A stretch of 64,000 nt of DNA from Metasolibacillus sp. (GCF_025291715.1 NZ_JAMBIZ010000002.1:124001-188000), one strand, 5' to 3'. Positions 17,865-26,783 are shown, counted from the first letter of the stretch. Numbers and translations: made by a program. The notes: a model not told the origin generated them from the sequence alone.

Positions 17865-18839
17865 TTATAGCCCCCCAATCATTGCTACATAAACATCCTC
17901 TAGTGATGGCTGTGCCATTGTCATATCCTGTATATGAATTTGTGGTATTCGATAAAGATTTGGTACAAGCTGCTGTGGCTTATTAGTATGCATATGAACA
18001 ACTAGCCCCTGATCTTTTACATCAATAGCTATATGCTGCAAATACTCACATGGTAAGTAATCATTTAGCTGTTGCTCTGTACAATTTTTCACCGTACAAG
18101 TAATAACTGTGATATCACTCATTTTTTGCTTTAGCTGCTGTGGTGTGTCAATCGTTACTAGTTGCCCTTTATTAATGAAGGCAATTCGGTCACATAGCTC
18201 ATCCGCCTCATACATATAGTGTGTCGTTAAAATAATTGTCGTGCCCTGTTTATTTAGCTCACGTAAAATGTCACGTAACTTTCTTGCACTTACAGGATCA
18301 AGACCAATGGAAGGCTCATCTAAAAATAAAATTTTCGGTTGATTAATTAACCCTCTGGCAATTTGTAAACGCTGCTTCATCCCCTTTGAAAAGGTTTCAA
18401 CCCGACGCTGTGCTGCATCCTCTAAACCAACAAGCTGTAGTAATTGAGGAATTCGCTTTTGTTGAACAGCACGAGGAATTTTATATAAATCTGCAAAATA
18501 CGCTAAATTATCATAGGCGGATAAGCGCCAATATAAATTGCGTTCACCTCCTAAAATAAAGTTAATTTGCGGACGCAGCTCCCTATACTGTTTTACTGGA
18601 TCAAGTCCAAGAATAGAAATAGTTCCACTTGTTGGAATTAGCATCGTCGTAAGCATTTTAATCATTGTTGTTTTGCCCGCCCCATTTGGTCCAAGCAAGC
18701 CAAATATTTCCCCTTCTTTTACGCAAAAGGATACATCCTTTACAGCATCCACTTTCTGTCGCTGCCTTTTCCATCGCCTACTCTGCACCTCATATGTACG
18801 TTTTACATGTTGGACATCAATTAAATAATTCGTCATCAT
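17865..18839 (-). CDS. ABC-2 exporter ATP-binding protein (DrrA-like)
   Basis: A 324-residue ATPase: Walker A GPNGAGKTTM (about residue 49), signature FSKGMKQRLQIARGL, Walker B ILFLDEPSIGLDPVSARKL and H-loop TTHYMYEADELCD. The C-terminal extension of about 80 residues is usual in DrrA/NatA-type ATPases. It is the first gene of a three-gene exporter operon; its promoter carries a perfect 26-base palindrome that the divergent-looking but same-strand ArsR-type regulator upstream may bind. Confidence 0.92.
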   Translation of the reverse strand: MMTNYLIDVQHVKRTYEVQSRRWKRQRQKVDAVKDVSFCVKEGEIFGLLGPNGAGKTTMIKMLTTMLIPTSGTISILGLDPVKQYRELRPQINFILGGERNLYWRLSAYDNLAYFADLYKIPRAVQQKRIPQLLQLVGLEDAAQRRVETFSKGMKQRLQIARGLINQPKILFLDEPSIGLDPVSARKLRDILRELNKQGTTIILTTHYMYEADELCDRIAFINKGQLVTIDTPQQLKQKMSDITVITCTVKNCTEQQLNDYLPCEYLQHIAIDVKDQGLVVHMHTNKPQQLVPNLYRIPQIHIQDMTMAQPSLEDVYVAMIGGL

Positions 18840-18852
18840 TACACCGCCTTTT

Positions 18853-18878
18853 TATTATTAGATATATATCTAATAATA
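18853..18878. promoter_or_regulatory. 26-base palindromic operator candidate
   Basis: The sequence is a perfect inverted repeat centred at 18865/18866, with the core TTAGATATATATCTAA. It lies directly downstream of the -10 box of the ABC exporter promoter. A related, shorter site (AGATA-AA-TATCT, 19971-19982) lies just before the regulator gene. Confidence 0.7.
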
Positions 18879-18880
18879 CG

Positions 18881-18908
18881 ATTATATTATAAAATACAAA
18901 ATAAGCAA
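18881..18908 (-). promoter_or_regulatory. Sigma-A promoter of the ABC-2 exporter operon
   Basis: On the minus strand, TTGCTT (18903-18908), a 16-base spacer and TATAAT (18881-18886). The palindromic operator follows within two bases, fitting repression by occlusion. Confidence 0.7.
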
Positions 18909-18910
18909 CT

Positions 18911-18941
18911 AAAAAAAGCTTAATCACAATGGATTAAGCTT
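18911..18941 (-). terminator. Terminator of the ArsR-type regulator gene
   Basis: AAGCTTAATC pairs with GATTAAGCTT; seven T follow on the minus strand. The regulator's own stop codon lies inside the stem, so the hairpin overlaps the coding end. Confidence 0.85.
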
Positions 18942-19953
18942 TTGCAAAGCGCTGTAAGGACATCAACATATTCGTTACCTCAGTTGTGTTAACTGCGAAA
19001 TATTTACTTGTACCAATCTTTTCTTCTGTGACAAGCTTTGCTTTTTTCAAAATATCTAAATGGTGCGATACTGTCGCTGTTGTTATACCTAAATACTCTG
19101 CTAGCTTAGCTCCATATTCCTTTTTCGTCGTCAGCATGCGCAGTATTAAAAGACGGTTTGGGTCTGCAATTGCCTTAAGCTGTTGGGCTAATTGTTCACT
19201 TTTTTCACGCTCATCTGATAGTGGATTGGCACAGCCATAAAGTATATAGCATACTGAATCATTAAAAATGCGTATTCTCACAGGTGATAGGCTATAGCTT
19301 GGAATAAAATAATAGATTTTATATAAGCTTACACGTCGAAATGTTTTCCCCATAACATACTGTGCTAGCGCAAGTGGCTCTAAAGATAGCTGCTGTAGCG
19401 ATTTAATCGACGCTTGCACAAGTGGTGCCTTGTTTGTCAACAACGTTTGAAATACAGGAGCTTGTGCAATATCTAGTAAAAGCTCTGCAAATGCTTCTTT
19501 AAAAGTGGATAGCTGTGACAACCATTCAACATATAATTGTCGCTCTTCTGCTGTTTGCCAATAATAAGTATCCTCTACATTAAAAATGCTAGCAGGCTCT
19601 TGTAGTAATTGCTGAATGGTCTCAATTTCTACTTCTTCACCCCACAAATAATATAGAAAAGAATCGTTCTTCATATGTAGAAGCTTTTCAACAAATTGCT
19701 CTACTGAGGCTAAATGTGGTATCGGAATTAACAGATTAAATAGATCGTAGACCATCTCATTTTGAAATTGCTGAAACTGCTTGATGACATAGTGATTGGG
19801 AAAGAGCTGTTGAAAATAAGGGAGCTCTGCTGTCAAATAGTTTTCTTTTCCTGTTGTCATAGCACACACAATAGCTAATCCTTCTACAACTGGCGAAGAT
19901 GTATAAATCACTTGCTCTAATGGCTGTTCATATAGCTCTAATTCGCGTCCCAT
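18934..19953 (-). CDS. ArsR-type HTH regulator with long N-terminal domain
   Basis: A 339-residue protein. Its last 90 residues are a winged helix of the ArsR class (LKAIADPNRLLILRML, then LAEYLGITTATVSHHLDILKKAKLV). The first 240 residues are an all-alpha region of unknown function, probably ligand binding or dimerisation. No metal-binding CxC motif is evident. A similar palindrome lies before this gene and in the promoter of the exporter operon that follows, so it is the likely repressor of both. The start follows AAGGAGAGGG. Confidence 0.82.
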   Translation of the reverse strand: MGRELELYEQPLEQVIYTSSPVVEGLAIVCAMTTGKENYLTAELPYFQQLFPNHYVIKQFQQFQNEMVYDLFNLLIPIPHLASVEQFVEKLLHMKNDSFLYYLWGEEVEIETIQQLLQEPASIFNVEDTYYWQTAEERQLYVEWLSQLSTFKEAFAELLLDIAQAPVFQTLLTNKAPLVQASIKSLQQLSLEPLALAQYVMGKTFRRVSLYKIYYFIPSYSLSPVRIRIFNDSVCYILYGCANPLSDEREKSEQLAQQLKAIADPNRLLILRMLTTKKEYGAKLAEYLGITTATVSHHLDILKKAKLVTEEKIGTSKYFAVNTTEVTNMLMSLQRFAKA

Positions 19954-19970
19954 ATATCCCTCTCCTTATA

Positions 19971-19982
19971 AGATAAATATCT
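19971..19982. promoter_or_regulatory. Candidate operator before the ArsR-type regulator
   Basis: AGATA-AA-TATCT, an imperfect relative of the core of the 26-base palindrome at 18853-18878, sits 18 bases before the regulator's start codon, in the gap after the LysE-type gene. The inference is autoregulation. Confidence 0.45.
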
Positions 19983-19986
19983 AGCA

Positions 19987-20589
19987 TCAAAATAAACCTA
20001 TTAATAAGTATAACGCCGTTCCCCAAATAAAAACAGCCGAGCATTTATTAAATATGTACATCACCTTGCCTGAGCTATCTATTTTTTTCAGCATTGAGCC
20101 AGCAAACATTAAGCTAACAAACCATAGCCATGACACGATTATACATGTAATCGTAAATAGCGTTTTATCTGTGCCAATATAATTTAATGCGCTCGTGCCA
20201 ATGACACCAACTGTATCTAAAATTGCATGTGGATTTAAGAGCGACACAGATAAAGCGAATAGTATTTGTTTTTTTGCGGGCAGTGCTTCCCCTTGCTGTG
20301 CTCTTTCTACCTTCGCTGTCCACAACACCTTGCCCATATAAATTAAAAATAAAATGCCGCCAATAATTAAAGCCAGTCGTAGCCATTCAAATTGAGTAAC
20401 AATCACTGACAAACCAAGCACAGCCAGTAAAATGAGTAGCGTATCACATAATGCTGCTGTCAACACAGCTGGCAAAGCGCGCAATCTTGATGGTTGCATC
20501 GCTCCTTGGGAAAAAACAAAAACATTTTGCACGCCTAATGGCAAAATTAGTCCAAAAGCTAAAATGATTCCATGAATAATCGCTTGCAT
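19987..20589 (-). CDS. LysE/ArgO-family amino acid exporter
   Basis: A 200-residue, six-helix exporter. The N-terminal signature GLILPLGVQNVFVFSQGA and the later SLLNPHAILDTVG (asparagine-proline in helix 5) are typical of LysE/ArgO. Members export basic amino acids, but related RhtB-type proteins handle others, so specificity is open. Its ATG lies nine bases after the stop of the small gene upstream. Confidence 0.88.
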   Translation of the reverse strand: MQAIIHGIILAFGLILPLGVQNVFVFSQGAMQPSRLRALPAVLTAALCDTLLILLAVLGLSVIVTQFEWLRLALIIGGILFLIYMGKVLWTAKVERAQQGEALPAKKQILFALSVSLLNPHAILDTVGVIGTSALNYIGTDKTLFTITCIIVSWLWFVSLMFAGSMLKKIDSSGKVMYIFNKCSAVFIWGTALYLLIGLF

Positions 20590-20598
20590 CCTATTCCC

Positions 20599-20931
20599 CT
20601 ATTCTCTGAATAAATTGCCCTGCCTTGAGGCTGTTTTAGCAGCAAAGCCCATTAGCTCCTCCTGTAAAGCCTTTGCTGTATGCTCCGTATGTAAGCGATC
20701 AGGCAATTCTACAACTTCCTGCCCTTTTAATATATTGGCTAGACTCCAATGCGGCATTGAGCTATTTGCTGCTGGCACATCCTGTATTGAAAATACATAC
20801 TCTCGACGGAAGAGGAGCTGCGCCCATTTAGTTGCCTCTTTATAAACTAAAAAAGCAAGATCCTTTTCCGCCAGCTCAATCATTTTTTGCAGCAATCTTT
20901 TTTCACCATGGAAGGTTATACTATAACTCAT
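20599..20931 (-). CDS. Small hypothetical protein
   Basis: A 110-residue soluble protein of unrecognised family. The frame opens 54 bases further upstream, but the ATG at 20931 has AAGGAG five bases before it and is the probable start. The sequence is mostly helical (RLLQKMIELAEKDLAFLVYKEATKWAQLLFRR), with no membrane segment. It sits between an AAA ATPase and the LysE-type exporter on the same strand; no function is offered. Confidence 0.65.
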   Translation of the reverse strand: MSYSITFHGEKRLLQKMIELAEKDLAFLVYKEATKWAQLLFRREYVFSIQDVPAANSSMPHWSLANILKGQEVVELPDRLHTEHTAKALQEELMGFAAKTASRQGNLFRE

Positions 20932-20998
20932 GTTAGCTCCTTTTTGTTGCTCATGAATTCGAATTTCATATAAATATCCTGTCATTTTGTCACCTCTT

Positions 20999-21721
20999 TT
21001 ACAAATCTAAAAATAGTTCATTTAACACTTTATCTTTTGCATCTAAAAAGCGCTTCGTTAAAATATAATGCAATGTATCCTCATAACGAACTTTACTTAT
21101 TTGCTCGTCAAAATCATAAATCGTTGCATTTGGGTAGCCGAGCAAAATCGGTGAATGTGTCGCAATAATAAATTGGGCATCATGCTCTAGCTCCTTAATA
21201 ATACGCATTAAGCTCAGCTGCCGCGTCGGAGAAAGTGCTGCTTCTGGCTCATCCAATAAGTAGATTGCTCTGTGGCCAAAGGCATTTTGAAACAATGATA
21301 AAAAGGATTCACCGTGCGATTGCTCATGCAATGATTTTCCACCATAGGCATCATATTTCTTTCCAGATGGGTCAAACATTAAATCGAGATGGCTCGCAAA
21401 TTGATAAAATGTTTCAGCACGTAAGAAAAAGCCGCGTGTCACTTTACGCGACCAAATTAAGCGTATATATTCCCCGAGAGCAGAATGTGACTCATGTACA
21501 TCATATAAATGATTGCGACTGCCACCTGCTGTATGAAAGCCACATTCATAAGCGATTGCCTCAAGCAATGTCGATTTACCTGAGCCATTTTCCCCGACAA
21601 AAAATGTCACATTCGTTGGCAAATGAAGCTCCTCAAAATGCTCGAATGCTGAAATATTAAATGGATATTGTTCCTTAGCTGACACTTGCTCCTGCAAATA
21701 ACGTACCGTCTGCAAATACAT
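20999..21721 (-). CDS. AAA-type ATPase (SMC/ABC-like, YbbM-independent)
   Basis: A 240-residue cytoplasmic ATPase of the AAA_23/RecF-like group: Walker A GENGSGKSTLLEAIA (about residues 43-57), a signature-like HGESFLSLFQNAF and Walker B IYLLDEPEAALSPTRQ, with the switch THSPILLGYPNA. Such stand-alone ATPases are common in Bacilli and have no agreed function. GGGGTG precedes the ATG. It is followed by the small 110-residue gene. There is no adjacent nuclease that would suggest an OLD- or Gabija-like defence system. Confidence 0.83.
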   Translation of the reverse strand: MYLQTVRYLQEQVSAKEQYPFNISAFEHFEELHLPTNVTFFVGENGSGKSTLLEAIAYECGFHTAGGSRNHLYDVHESHSALGEYIRLIWSRKVTRGFFLRAETFYQFASHLDLMFDPSGKKYDAYGGKSLHEQSHGESFLSLFQNAFGHRAIYLLDEPEAALSPTRQLSLMRIIKELEHDAQFIIATHSPILLGYPNATIYDFDEQISKVRYEDTLHYILTKRFLDAKDKVLNELFLDL

Positions 21722-21754
21722 GGCTTCACCCCTATTTCATTGTAACGAATGACC

Positions 21755-21799
21755 GAAAAAATAGCAAAATGGCTGCCAGAACAATATGACAGCCATTTT
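21755..21799 (-). terminator. Terminator after ypvA
   Basis: AAAATGGCTG pairs with CAGCCATTTT (21766-21799); on the minus strand a T-rich stretch follows. It belongs to a family of GGCTGTC-type hairpins in this window. Confidence 0.75.
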
Positions 21800-21816
21800 C
21801 TAAAAAACTACTAATT

Positions 21817-21897
21817 TATCTGCGTTTTTACGAGATATATCTGCGAATTCCGCTTAAATATCTGCGATTTTTGCGAAGTTATCTGCGAATTACTTAA
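21817..21897. repeat. 21-bp tandem repeat, four degenerate copies
   Basis: TATCTGCG recurs at 21817, 21838, 21859 and 21880, an exact 21-base period; the remaining 13 bases of each unit are more variable. The last unit contains the stop codon of the ypvA gene. Read on the minus strand in the ypvA frame beyond the stop, the units encode a heptad pattern of the type F-A-D-I-S-R-K. Confidence 0.8.
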
Positions 21898-23797
21898 TAA
21901 TCGGCTCAACCGCTAAAATATCCTCAAAATATTGGCGCATTGAGCTCTCTTCTTCATTAACAAGAATATGAATATCGCCGTAATCATTTGATGTACGAAT
22001 TAAGCGCCCCATGCCCTGCTGTAAGCGCAGTAGCATAAATGGTAGCTCTACTTCCTTAAAGGCATCTTGTGCAAATGAGCGTTTCGCATCAAATAAAGGA
22101 TCATGCGGTGGGAATGGTAAATCAAAAATAATGACGCGTGTCAATGCTTCCTCTGGTAAATCAAGCCCTTCCCATAAATGATAGGAGCAAAATGTTTGTA
22201 CTGTGCCATCTTGGAAATCTCGGACGATTGCTGATAGCTCACGGTCCCCTTCAAATGCTACTGTTAAACGTGCCATCATGCTCAGCTGTGATTTAAATGC
22301 ATTCATTGCCTGTTTCGATTTAAATAAAATTAACGTTTTTTCACCATCGCGTAGCAATTCCTCTACTTTTGCAGCCTTATTTTGCTGCGTGAGCTCATGC
22401 ACATAAATTTTCATGACATCCTCATAATCGAATGGTGATGGCACACTGAAGGATTGATATTGATCAATACCTAGGCTTGAAGCAATATAAGAAAAGTCCT
22501 TTTTCACTGATAGTGTAGCAGATGAAAAGACGATAGGTGTTTTTTTAGCAAACAGTGTTTCCTCTAATACTTCTGTAATTAAGCGAGGCATAATCACAAG
22601 TGTTTCCTCACCATCTGCCTCCTCCAGCCAATCAACCGCATCACCTTGTGCAACAAAAATACGCAAAGACGCTACATAATGCTCTAAAAATTCCTCTGCC
22701 ATATTGAGCTCGTATTCTGGAATCATATAAAGCTCCGATTCAAAAACAAACTCCTCTAATAACTGCTCTACATCAGCAATTAAGCGCTTGCCAAGTGCTA
22801 ATAAGCGCGCTGATTTTTCAATACGTTTACGGTCTGCCTCTGAAGCTACTAAATCTTCACGCAGCTGGTCAAAAAAGAGCTCATGGTCATCCTGTAAGCG
22901 CTCCATCGCATATAATGTACGCTCACGCACACCATCGACCATTAAACGTTCTAATAAATTGACAATTGTATGTGCCTGTACTTTATAGGTCATCGCCTTT
23001 TGTGCCGCATATTCTAATAAATGCCCTTCATCTAGTACAATCATCGATACTTCTGGTAAAAGTGGTAGCTGCCCTTCGCGCTCACGCGATTCCTTTGTTG
23101 CTAAATGCTCCATTAAAAAATCCTGCGAGCAAATAATTAAATCGGTTGACTTACGGTAATAGGCACGATGCAATGTTTGACCACAGCGGTTGCGCACATC
23201 ACATACCGCACACTGCATTAATGCATTATAGTTGACCATTTGCCACTCATCGTCGCTAATCATTGGATAATCGCTGCGCTCACCATATGGCTGTAGCGCA
23301 ATCATCGAGCCATGTGCATAAACGCCATCCGGCATCGAATCGGCAATATCCTCAATCCAATCTGCCTCTAGCTGACGGTCTGCCTCCTCAAAGCGTTTAA
23401 TACATAAATATTGGTCACGCGATTTTGCAAGGCGCACATCAATGTTTAAGCCTAAATGATCACGCAGCTTATGCACATCGCCGCCCTCTTTAACAAGCTG
23501 ATCAATTAATGTCTCATCAGCACATGCAATTAAGGCAGGCTTTCCTGTATAGCGCGCATAGGAAACAGCAGGTAGCAGGTAGGCAATCGTTTTTCCTGTA
23601 CCAACGCCCGCTTCCGCAAACAGCACATTTTTCTCCTTTAATGCCTGTTCAATTTGATATGCCATAAAAATTTGTTCATCTCGACATTCAAAGCCCTTTT
23701 CAGGTAGCTCGTCGTAGAGAACGTCCCCCATCCAATCGCCAAGTGAATCAAAGAAGGATTTCTCTTTTGATAATTCAAACGGTAATGATTGTCTCAT
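21890..23797 (-). CDS. ypvA: DinG/XPD-family DNA helicase YpvA
   Basis: A 635-residue superfamily 2 helicase. Walker A is AEAGVGTGKTIAYLLP (about residue 60), the DEAH-like box is LDEGHLLEY, and the C-terminal motif VI is LLRLQQGMGRLIRTSNDYG. Four cysteines (YLCIK, then CAVC and RCG about 80 residues on) sit where XPD/DinG relatives bind a 4Fe-4S cluster. There is no exonuclease domain, unlike the dinG gene at 58.4 kb. It corresponds to B. subtilis ypvA, which also neighbours ypsC. A role in DNA repair or R-loop removal is inferred from the family. Confidence 0.9.
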   Translation of the reverse strand: MRQSLPFELSKEKSFFDSLGDWMGDVLYDELPEKGFECRDEQIFMAYQIEQALKEKNVLFAEAGVGTGKTIAYLLPAVSYARYTGKPALIACADETLIDQLVKEGGDVHKLRDHLGLNIDVRLAKSRDQYLCIKRFEEADRQLEADWIEDIADSMPDGVYAHGSMIALQPYGERSDYPMISDDEWQMVNYNALMQCAVCDVRNRCGQTLHRAYYRKSTDLIICSQDFLMEHLATKESREREGQLPLLPEVSMIVLDEGHLLEYAAQKAMTYKVQAHTIVNLLERLMVDGVRERTLYAMERLQDDHELFFDQLREDLVASEADRKRIEKSARLLALGKRLIADVEQLLEEFVFESELYMIPEYELNMAEEFLEHYVASLRIFVAQGDAVDWLEEADGEETLVIMPRLITEVLEETLFAKKTPIVFSSATLSVKKDFSYIASSLGIDQYQSFSVPSPFDYEDVMKIYVHELTQQNKAAKVEELLRDGEKTLILFKSKQAMNAFKSQLSMMARLTVAFEGDRELSAIVRDFQDGTVQTFCSYHLWEGLDLPEEALTRVIIFDLPFPPHDPLFDAKRSFAQDAFKEVELPFMLLRLQQGMGRLIRTSNDYGDIHILVNEEESSMRQYFEDILAVEPIIK

Positions 23798-23838
23798 CTT
23801 TATTTTCTCCTCTATATATCAGTATGTAGACAACGAAC

Positions 23839-23864
23839 GGGCTGTCCAAAACATTTGGCAGCCC
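23839..23864 (-). terminator. Hairpin after ypsC
   Basis: GGGCTG-CCAAA pairs with TTTGG-CAGCCC around a short loop, seven bases after the ypsC stop. No clear T-run follows, so it may be a processed 3' end or a weak terminator. Confidence 0.6.
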
Positions 23865-23870
23865 TGCATG

Positions 23871-25007
23871 TTAATCACGCTTTGATTTTTGACCCCAGTA
23901 TTGATAAAGGTCTGTGCGAATAAAGCCGTTAAATAGCTTACGCTTTTTCGTTGCTTGACGACCGTAGCATTGTTCAAAGTTCTCCATTGAAGAAAGCATA
24001 TAAACAGACCAAGTTGGATAATTTTTCATCACTTGCCCAATTGTTTTAATGACACCTTCAATCGCTTCGATATCACCGATACGCTCACCATATGGCGGGT
24101 TGGAAATAATAACACCATCTGTTAGGCGTGTTGTAAAATCTGTTGCCTGCATCTGTTTAAATGTTAATAGCTCACCAAAGCCTGCCTCTAACGCATTTTC
24201 TTGGGCGATGCTAATCATGCGATGGTCGATGTCTGAGCCGATAATTTGTAATGGTTGGTCGTAATTTGCAAGAGAATCTGCTTCATCGCGCACTTCATCC
24301 CAAATTTTCGCTTTCATCCAAGCCCATTCCTCTGAAATAAACTCGCGATTATAGCCTGGTGCAATATTTTGTCCAATCATTGCCGCTTCTAATGGAATCG
24401 TACCTGAGCCGCAAAATAAATCAACGAACGGACGATTCGGATTCCATTTTGAAATTTTCACTAATGCTGCAGCGAGCGTTTCCTTTAAAGGCGCTTCCCC
24501 TTGCACTTGACGATAGCCACGCTTGTGCAAGCCTGCACCTGATGTATCAATCGTTAATGTTGCAACATCCTTTAAAATCGATACTTCAATTTTAAAGGTT
24601 GCACCTGACTCATCTAAAAAGCCTAAACGTTTATAATGTGATTTCATTTTCTCCACAATGGCCTTTTTCACAATTGCTTGGCAATCTGGTACGCTAAATA
24701 GCTTCGATTTTACCGATTTCCCTGATACAGGGAATGCCGCGTCGACAGATAAATAGCGGCCCCAATCTAATGCCTTTGTCGATTCAAACAATTGGTCAAA
24801 TGTATGTGCTGGAAATTGTCCTACGACGATTTTGACACGGTCTGCTACACGCAGCCATAAATTACAGCGTGCAATTGCCGTTTCGTCCCCTTCAAAATAC
24901 ACTTTGCCGTTATCAACGCGCGTTTCATAGCCTAAATCTTGTACTTCCTGTGCAACAATTGCCTCTAAGCCCATAGCTGCTGTTGCGACTAATTGAAATT
25001 TTGTCAT
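23871..25007 (-). CDS. ypsC: THUMP-domain rRNA guanine-N2 methyltransferase
   Basis: A 378-residue SAM-dependent RNA methyltransferase, orthologous to B. subtilis YpsC and to the N-terminal half of E. coli RlmL, which makes m2G in 23S rRNA. A ferredoxin-like/THUMP region occupies residues about 1-160, the SAM loop FVDLFCGSGTIPLEAAM lies near 190-206, and the catalytic NPPYGERIG motif near 300. AGGAAGGG precedes the ATG. It lies 13 bases after the PAS-GGDEF-EAL gene and is likely co-transcribed with it here. Confidence 0.93.
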   Translation of the reverse strand: MTKFQLVATAAMGLEAIVAQEVQDLGYETRVDNGKVYFEGDETAIARCNLWLRVADRVKIVVGQFPAHTFDQLFESTKALDWGRYLSVDAAFPVSGKSVKSKLFSVPDCQAIVKKAIVEKMKSHYKRLGFLDESGATFKIEVSILKDVATLTIDTSGAGLHKRGYRQVQGEAPLKETLAAALVKISKWNPNRPFVDLFCGSGTIPLEAAMIGQNIAPGYNREFISEEWAWMKAKIWDEVRDEADSLANYDQPLQIIGSDIDHRMISIAQENALEAGFGELLTFKQMQATDFTTRLTDGVIISNPPYGERIGDIEAIEGVIKTIGQVMKNYPTWSVYMLSSMENFEQCYGRQATKKRKLFNGFIRTDLYQYWGQKSKRD

Positions 25008-25020
25008 ATGTTACCCTTCC

Positions 25021-26754
25021 TCACTGTATATGCTCCCAATAGGCTAAAAATTGTAGCAATTCGCCTAATGGCATCGGCTTGCCATAATGGAAGCCTTGTG
25101 CGAAATCACAGTCGATTTCTTGTAATAATTGTGCTTGTTGTGCACTTTCAACGCCCTCTGCCACTACTTTCATGTTAAGGCGATGTGCCATTTGAATAAT
25201 AGCATCCACTATTCCTTGCTTCTCCTCTGATGAGCATATATGCTGCACAAAGCTGCGATCGATTTTCAGCACATCGAATGGAAAACGTATTAAATAGCTT
25301 AATGACGAATAGCCTGTGCCAAAATCATCAATTGACAGCGTAAAGCCTAATTGCTTCAAGCGATCAAACTTGCTTACAGCCTCTGAAGAGTTTTCCAAAA
25401 CCGTTCGCTCTGTCACTTCAATTTCAAAATTATGTGCTGAAGCGTTATTTTTTTCTAATATTTTTTGAACAGCTTCTAGGAAATTGTGCTGTTGAAAATG
25501 GATGCTTGATATATTGATTGCAATTGGCACACTGGTATGACCATTTGCGCGTAATACATGAAACGCATTACATGCCATCTCTATAATCATTTCACTCAGA
25601 GGAATAATTAAACCTGTTTCTTCAGCATAAGGAATAAACTCCGCTGGTGAGATAAAACCTAGTTTATCATTTGTCCAGCGTACTAATGCTTCTACACCGA
25701 TTACTTGCTTCGTATTCAAAGAAATTTTCGGTTGGAAATATAGTTGGAAATCCTGATTGTCAATCGCTTTGCGGAGCTCTGTATCTAACAGGAGCACACG
25801 CTTTGCATCAATTTCTAAATCCTCTATAAAAAAGGCGAAATGGCCTGGACCTGTTTGCCTTGAAAAATACATTGCCTTGTCTGCACGCTGTATTAATTCT
25901 TCCGTCGACACACCATCTAATGGATATAAGCTAATGCCTATGCTCGCTGAAATGAAAATTTCCTGTCCATCAATTAAAAAAGGACGCTCTAGCTCATGCA
26001 GCACTTGCTGTGCAAATTTCGCAGCTTCACGTGGATGTACAATGTTTGTTAATGTAATGGCAAACTCATCATCGCCATAGCGCGCTAAAATATCTTTATT
26101 TTTTAATAGCTTTTGGATACGTCTTGCTACCGCAATCAGTAGTTTATCACCAATCGCCTGTCCAAATACATCATTCACTTGCTTGAATCGGTCGATATCT
26201 AAAAAATAGACTGCATGTCGCATCTTTGTAGTTGTTGTAGAGCTTGTAAAAAGCAATGCTTTCATTCGCTCTAAATAAGCAAAGCGATTATTTATTTTTG
26301 TTAATAAATCGGTCAGCGTCCGCTTTTTCAGCTCACTTTCAACACTTCTGCGCTCAGATAAATCTGTAAATATGCCACAGTAATGCGTAATATGCTGATT
26401 GGCACCTTGAACGGCTATAATCGTTAACCATTCTGGATAAATATCGCCAGTTTTTCGACGATTCCAAATTTCACCTTGCCACATGCCATCTTTCTCAATT
26501 TTTGCCCACATTTTTTCATAAAACGAGCTATCGTGCATACCCGATTGTAAAATACCTGGTGTATGCCCTATGACTTCTTTACTTGAATAACCTGTTACAA
26601 ACTCAAAAGCAGGATTTACAACAACAATTCGCCTTTTGTCGTTTGTAATCATAATCCCTTCCTCTACATTTTCAAAAATGACTTTTACTATGCTCGTATC
26701 GTAGGCAGAGGGTTCTATATTAATAATGTTTTGAGTAAAATTTTCACTACCCAT
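25021..26754 (-). CDS. PAS-GGDEF-EAL protein, probable c-di-GMP phosphodiesterase
   Basis: A 577-residue cytoplasmic protein. PAS spans about residues 18-130, GGDEF 140-300 and EAL 315-565. The cyclase motif reads RYGDDEF, with Asp in place of the second Gly, so cyclase activity is doubtful; no RxxD inhibitory site is seen. The EAL motifs are intact (GVEALVRW, and DDFGTGYSSLSYL for the loop 6 region), so c-di-GMP hydrolysis is expected, perhaps with GTP-stimulated control. The ATG at 26754 with AAGGGTGA upstream is a better start than the upstream ATG at 26835, which lies beyond a terminator hairpin. It sits between rnpB and ypsC, where B. subtilis has no such gene. Confidence 0.9.
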   Translation of the reverse strand: MGSENFTQNIINIEPSAYDTSIVKVIFENVEEGIMITNDKRRIVVVNPAFEFVTGYSSKEVIGHTPGILQSGMHDSSFYEKMWAKIEKDGMWQGEIWNRRKTGDIYPEWLTIIAVQGANQHITHYCGIFTDLSERRSVESELKKRTLTDLLTKINNRFAYLERMKALLFTSSTTTTKMRHAVYFLDIDRFKQVNDVFGQAIGDKLLIAVARRIQKLLKNKDILARYGDDEFAITLTNIVHPREAAKFAQQVLHELERPFLIDGQEIFISASIGISLYPLDGVSTEELIQRADKAMYFSRQTGPGHFAFFIEDLEIDAKRVLLLDTELRKAIDNQDFQLYFQPKISLNTKQVIGVEALVRWTNDKLGFISPAEFIPYAEETGLIIPLSEMIIEMACNAFHVLRANGHTSVPIAINISSIHFQQHNFLEAVQKILEKNNASAHNFEIEVTERTVLENSSEAVSKFDRLKQLGFTLSIDDFGTGYSSLSYLIRFPFDVLKIDRSFVQHICSSEEKQGIVDAIIQMAHRLNMKVVAEGVESAQQAQLLQEIDCDFAQGFHYGKPMPLGELLQFLAYWEHIQ

Positions 26755-26783
26755 TTTTATTTCACCCTTAATTGTTAATGTCA

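Noticed and set aside
20999..21721. AAA ATPase as part of an anti-phage system (OLD/Gabija-like)
   Set aside because: No TOPRIM domain in the protein and no helicase, nuclease or toxin partner beside it; neighbours are a small unknown and a LysE exporter.
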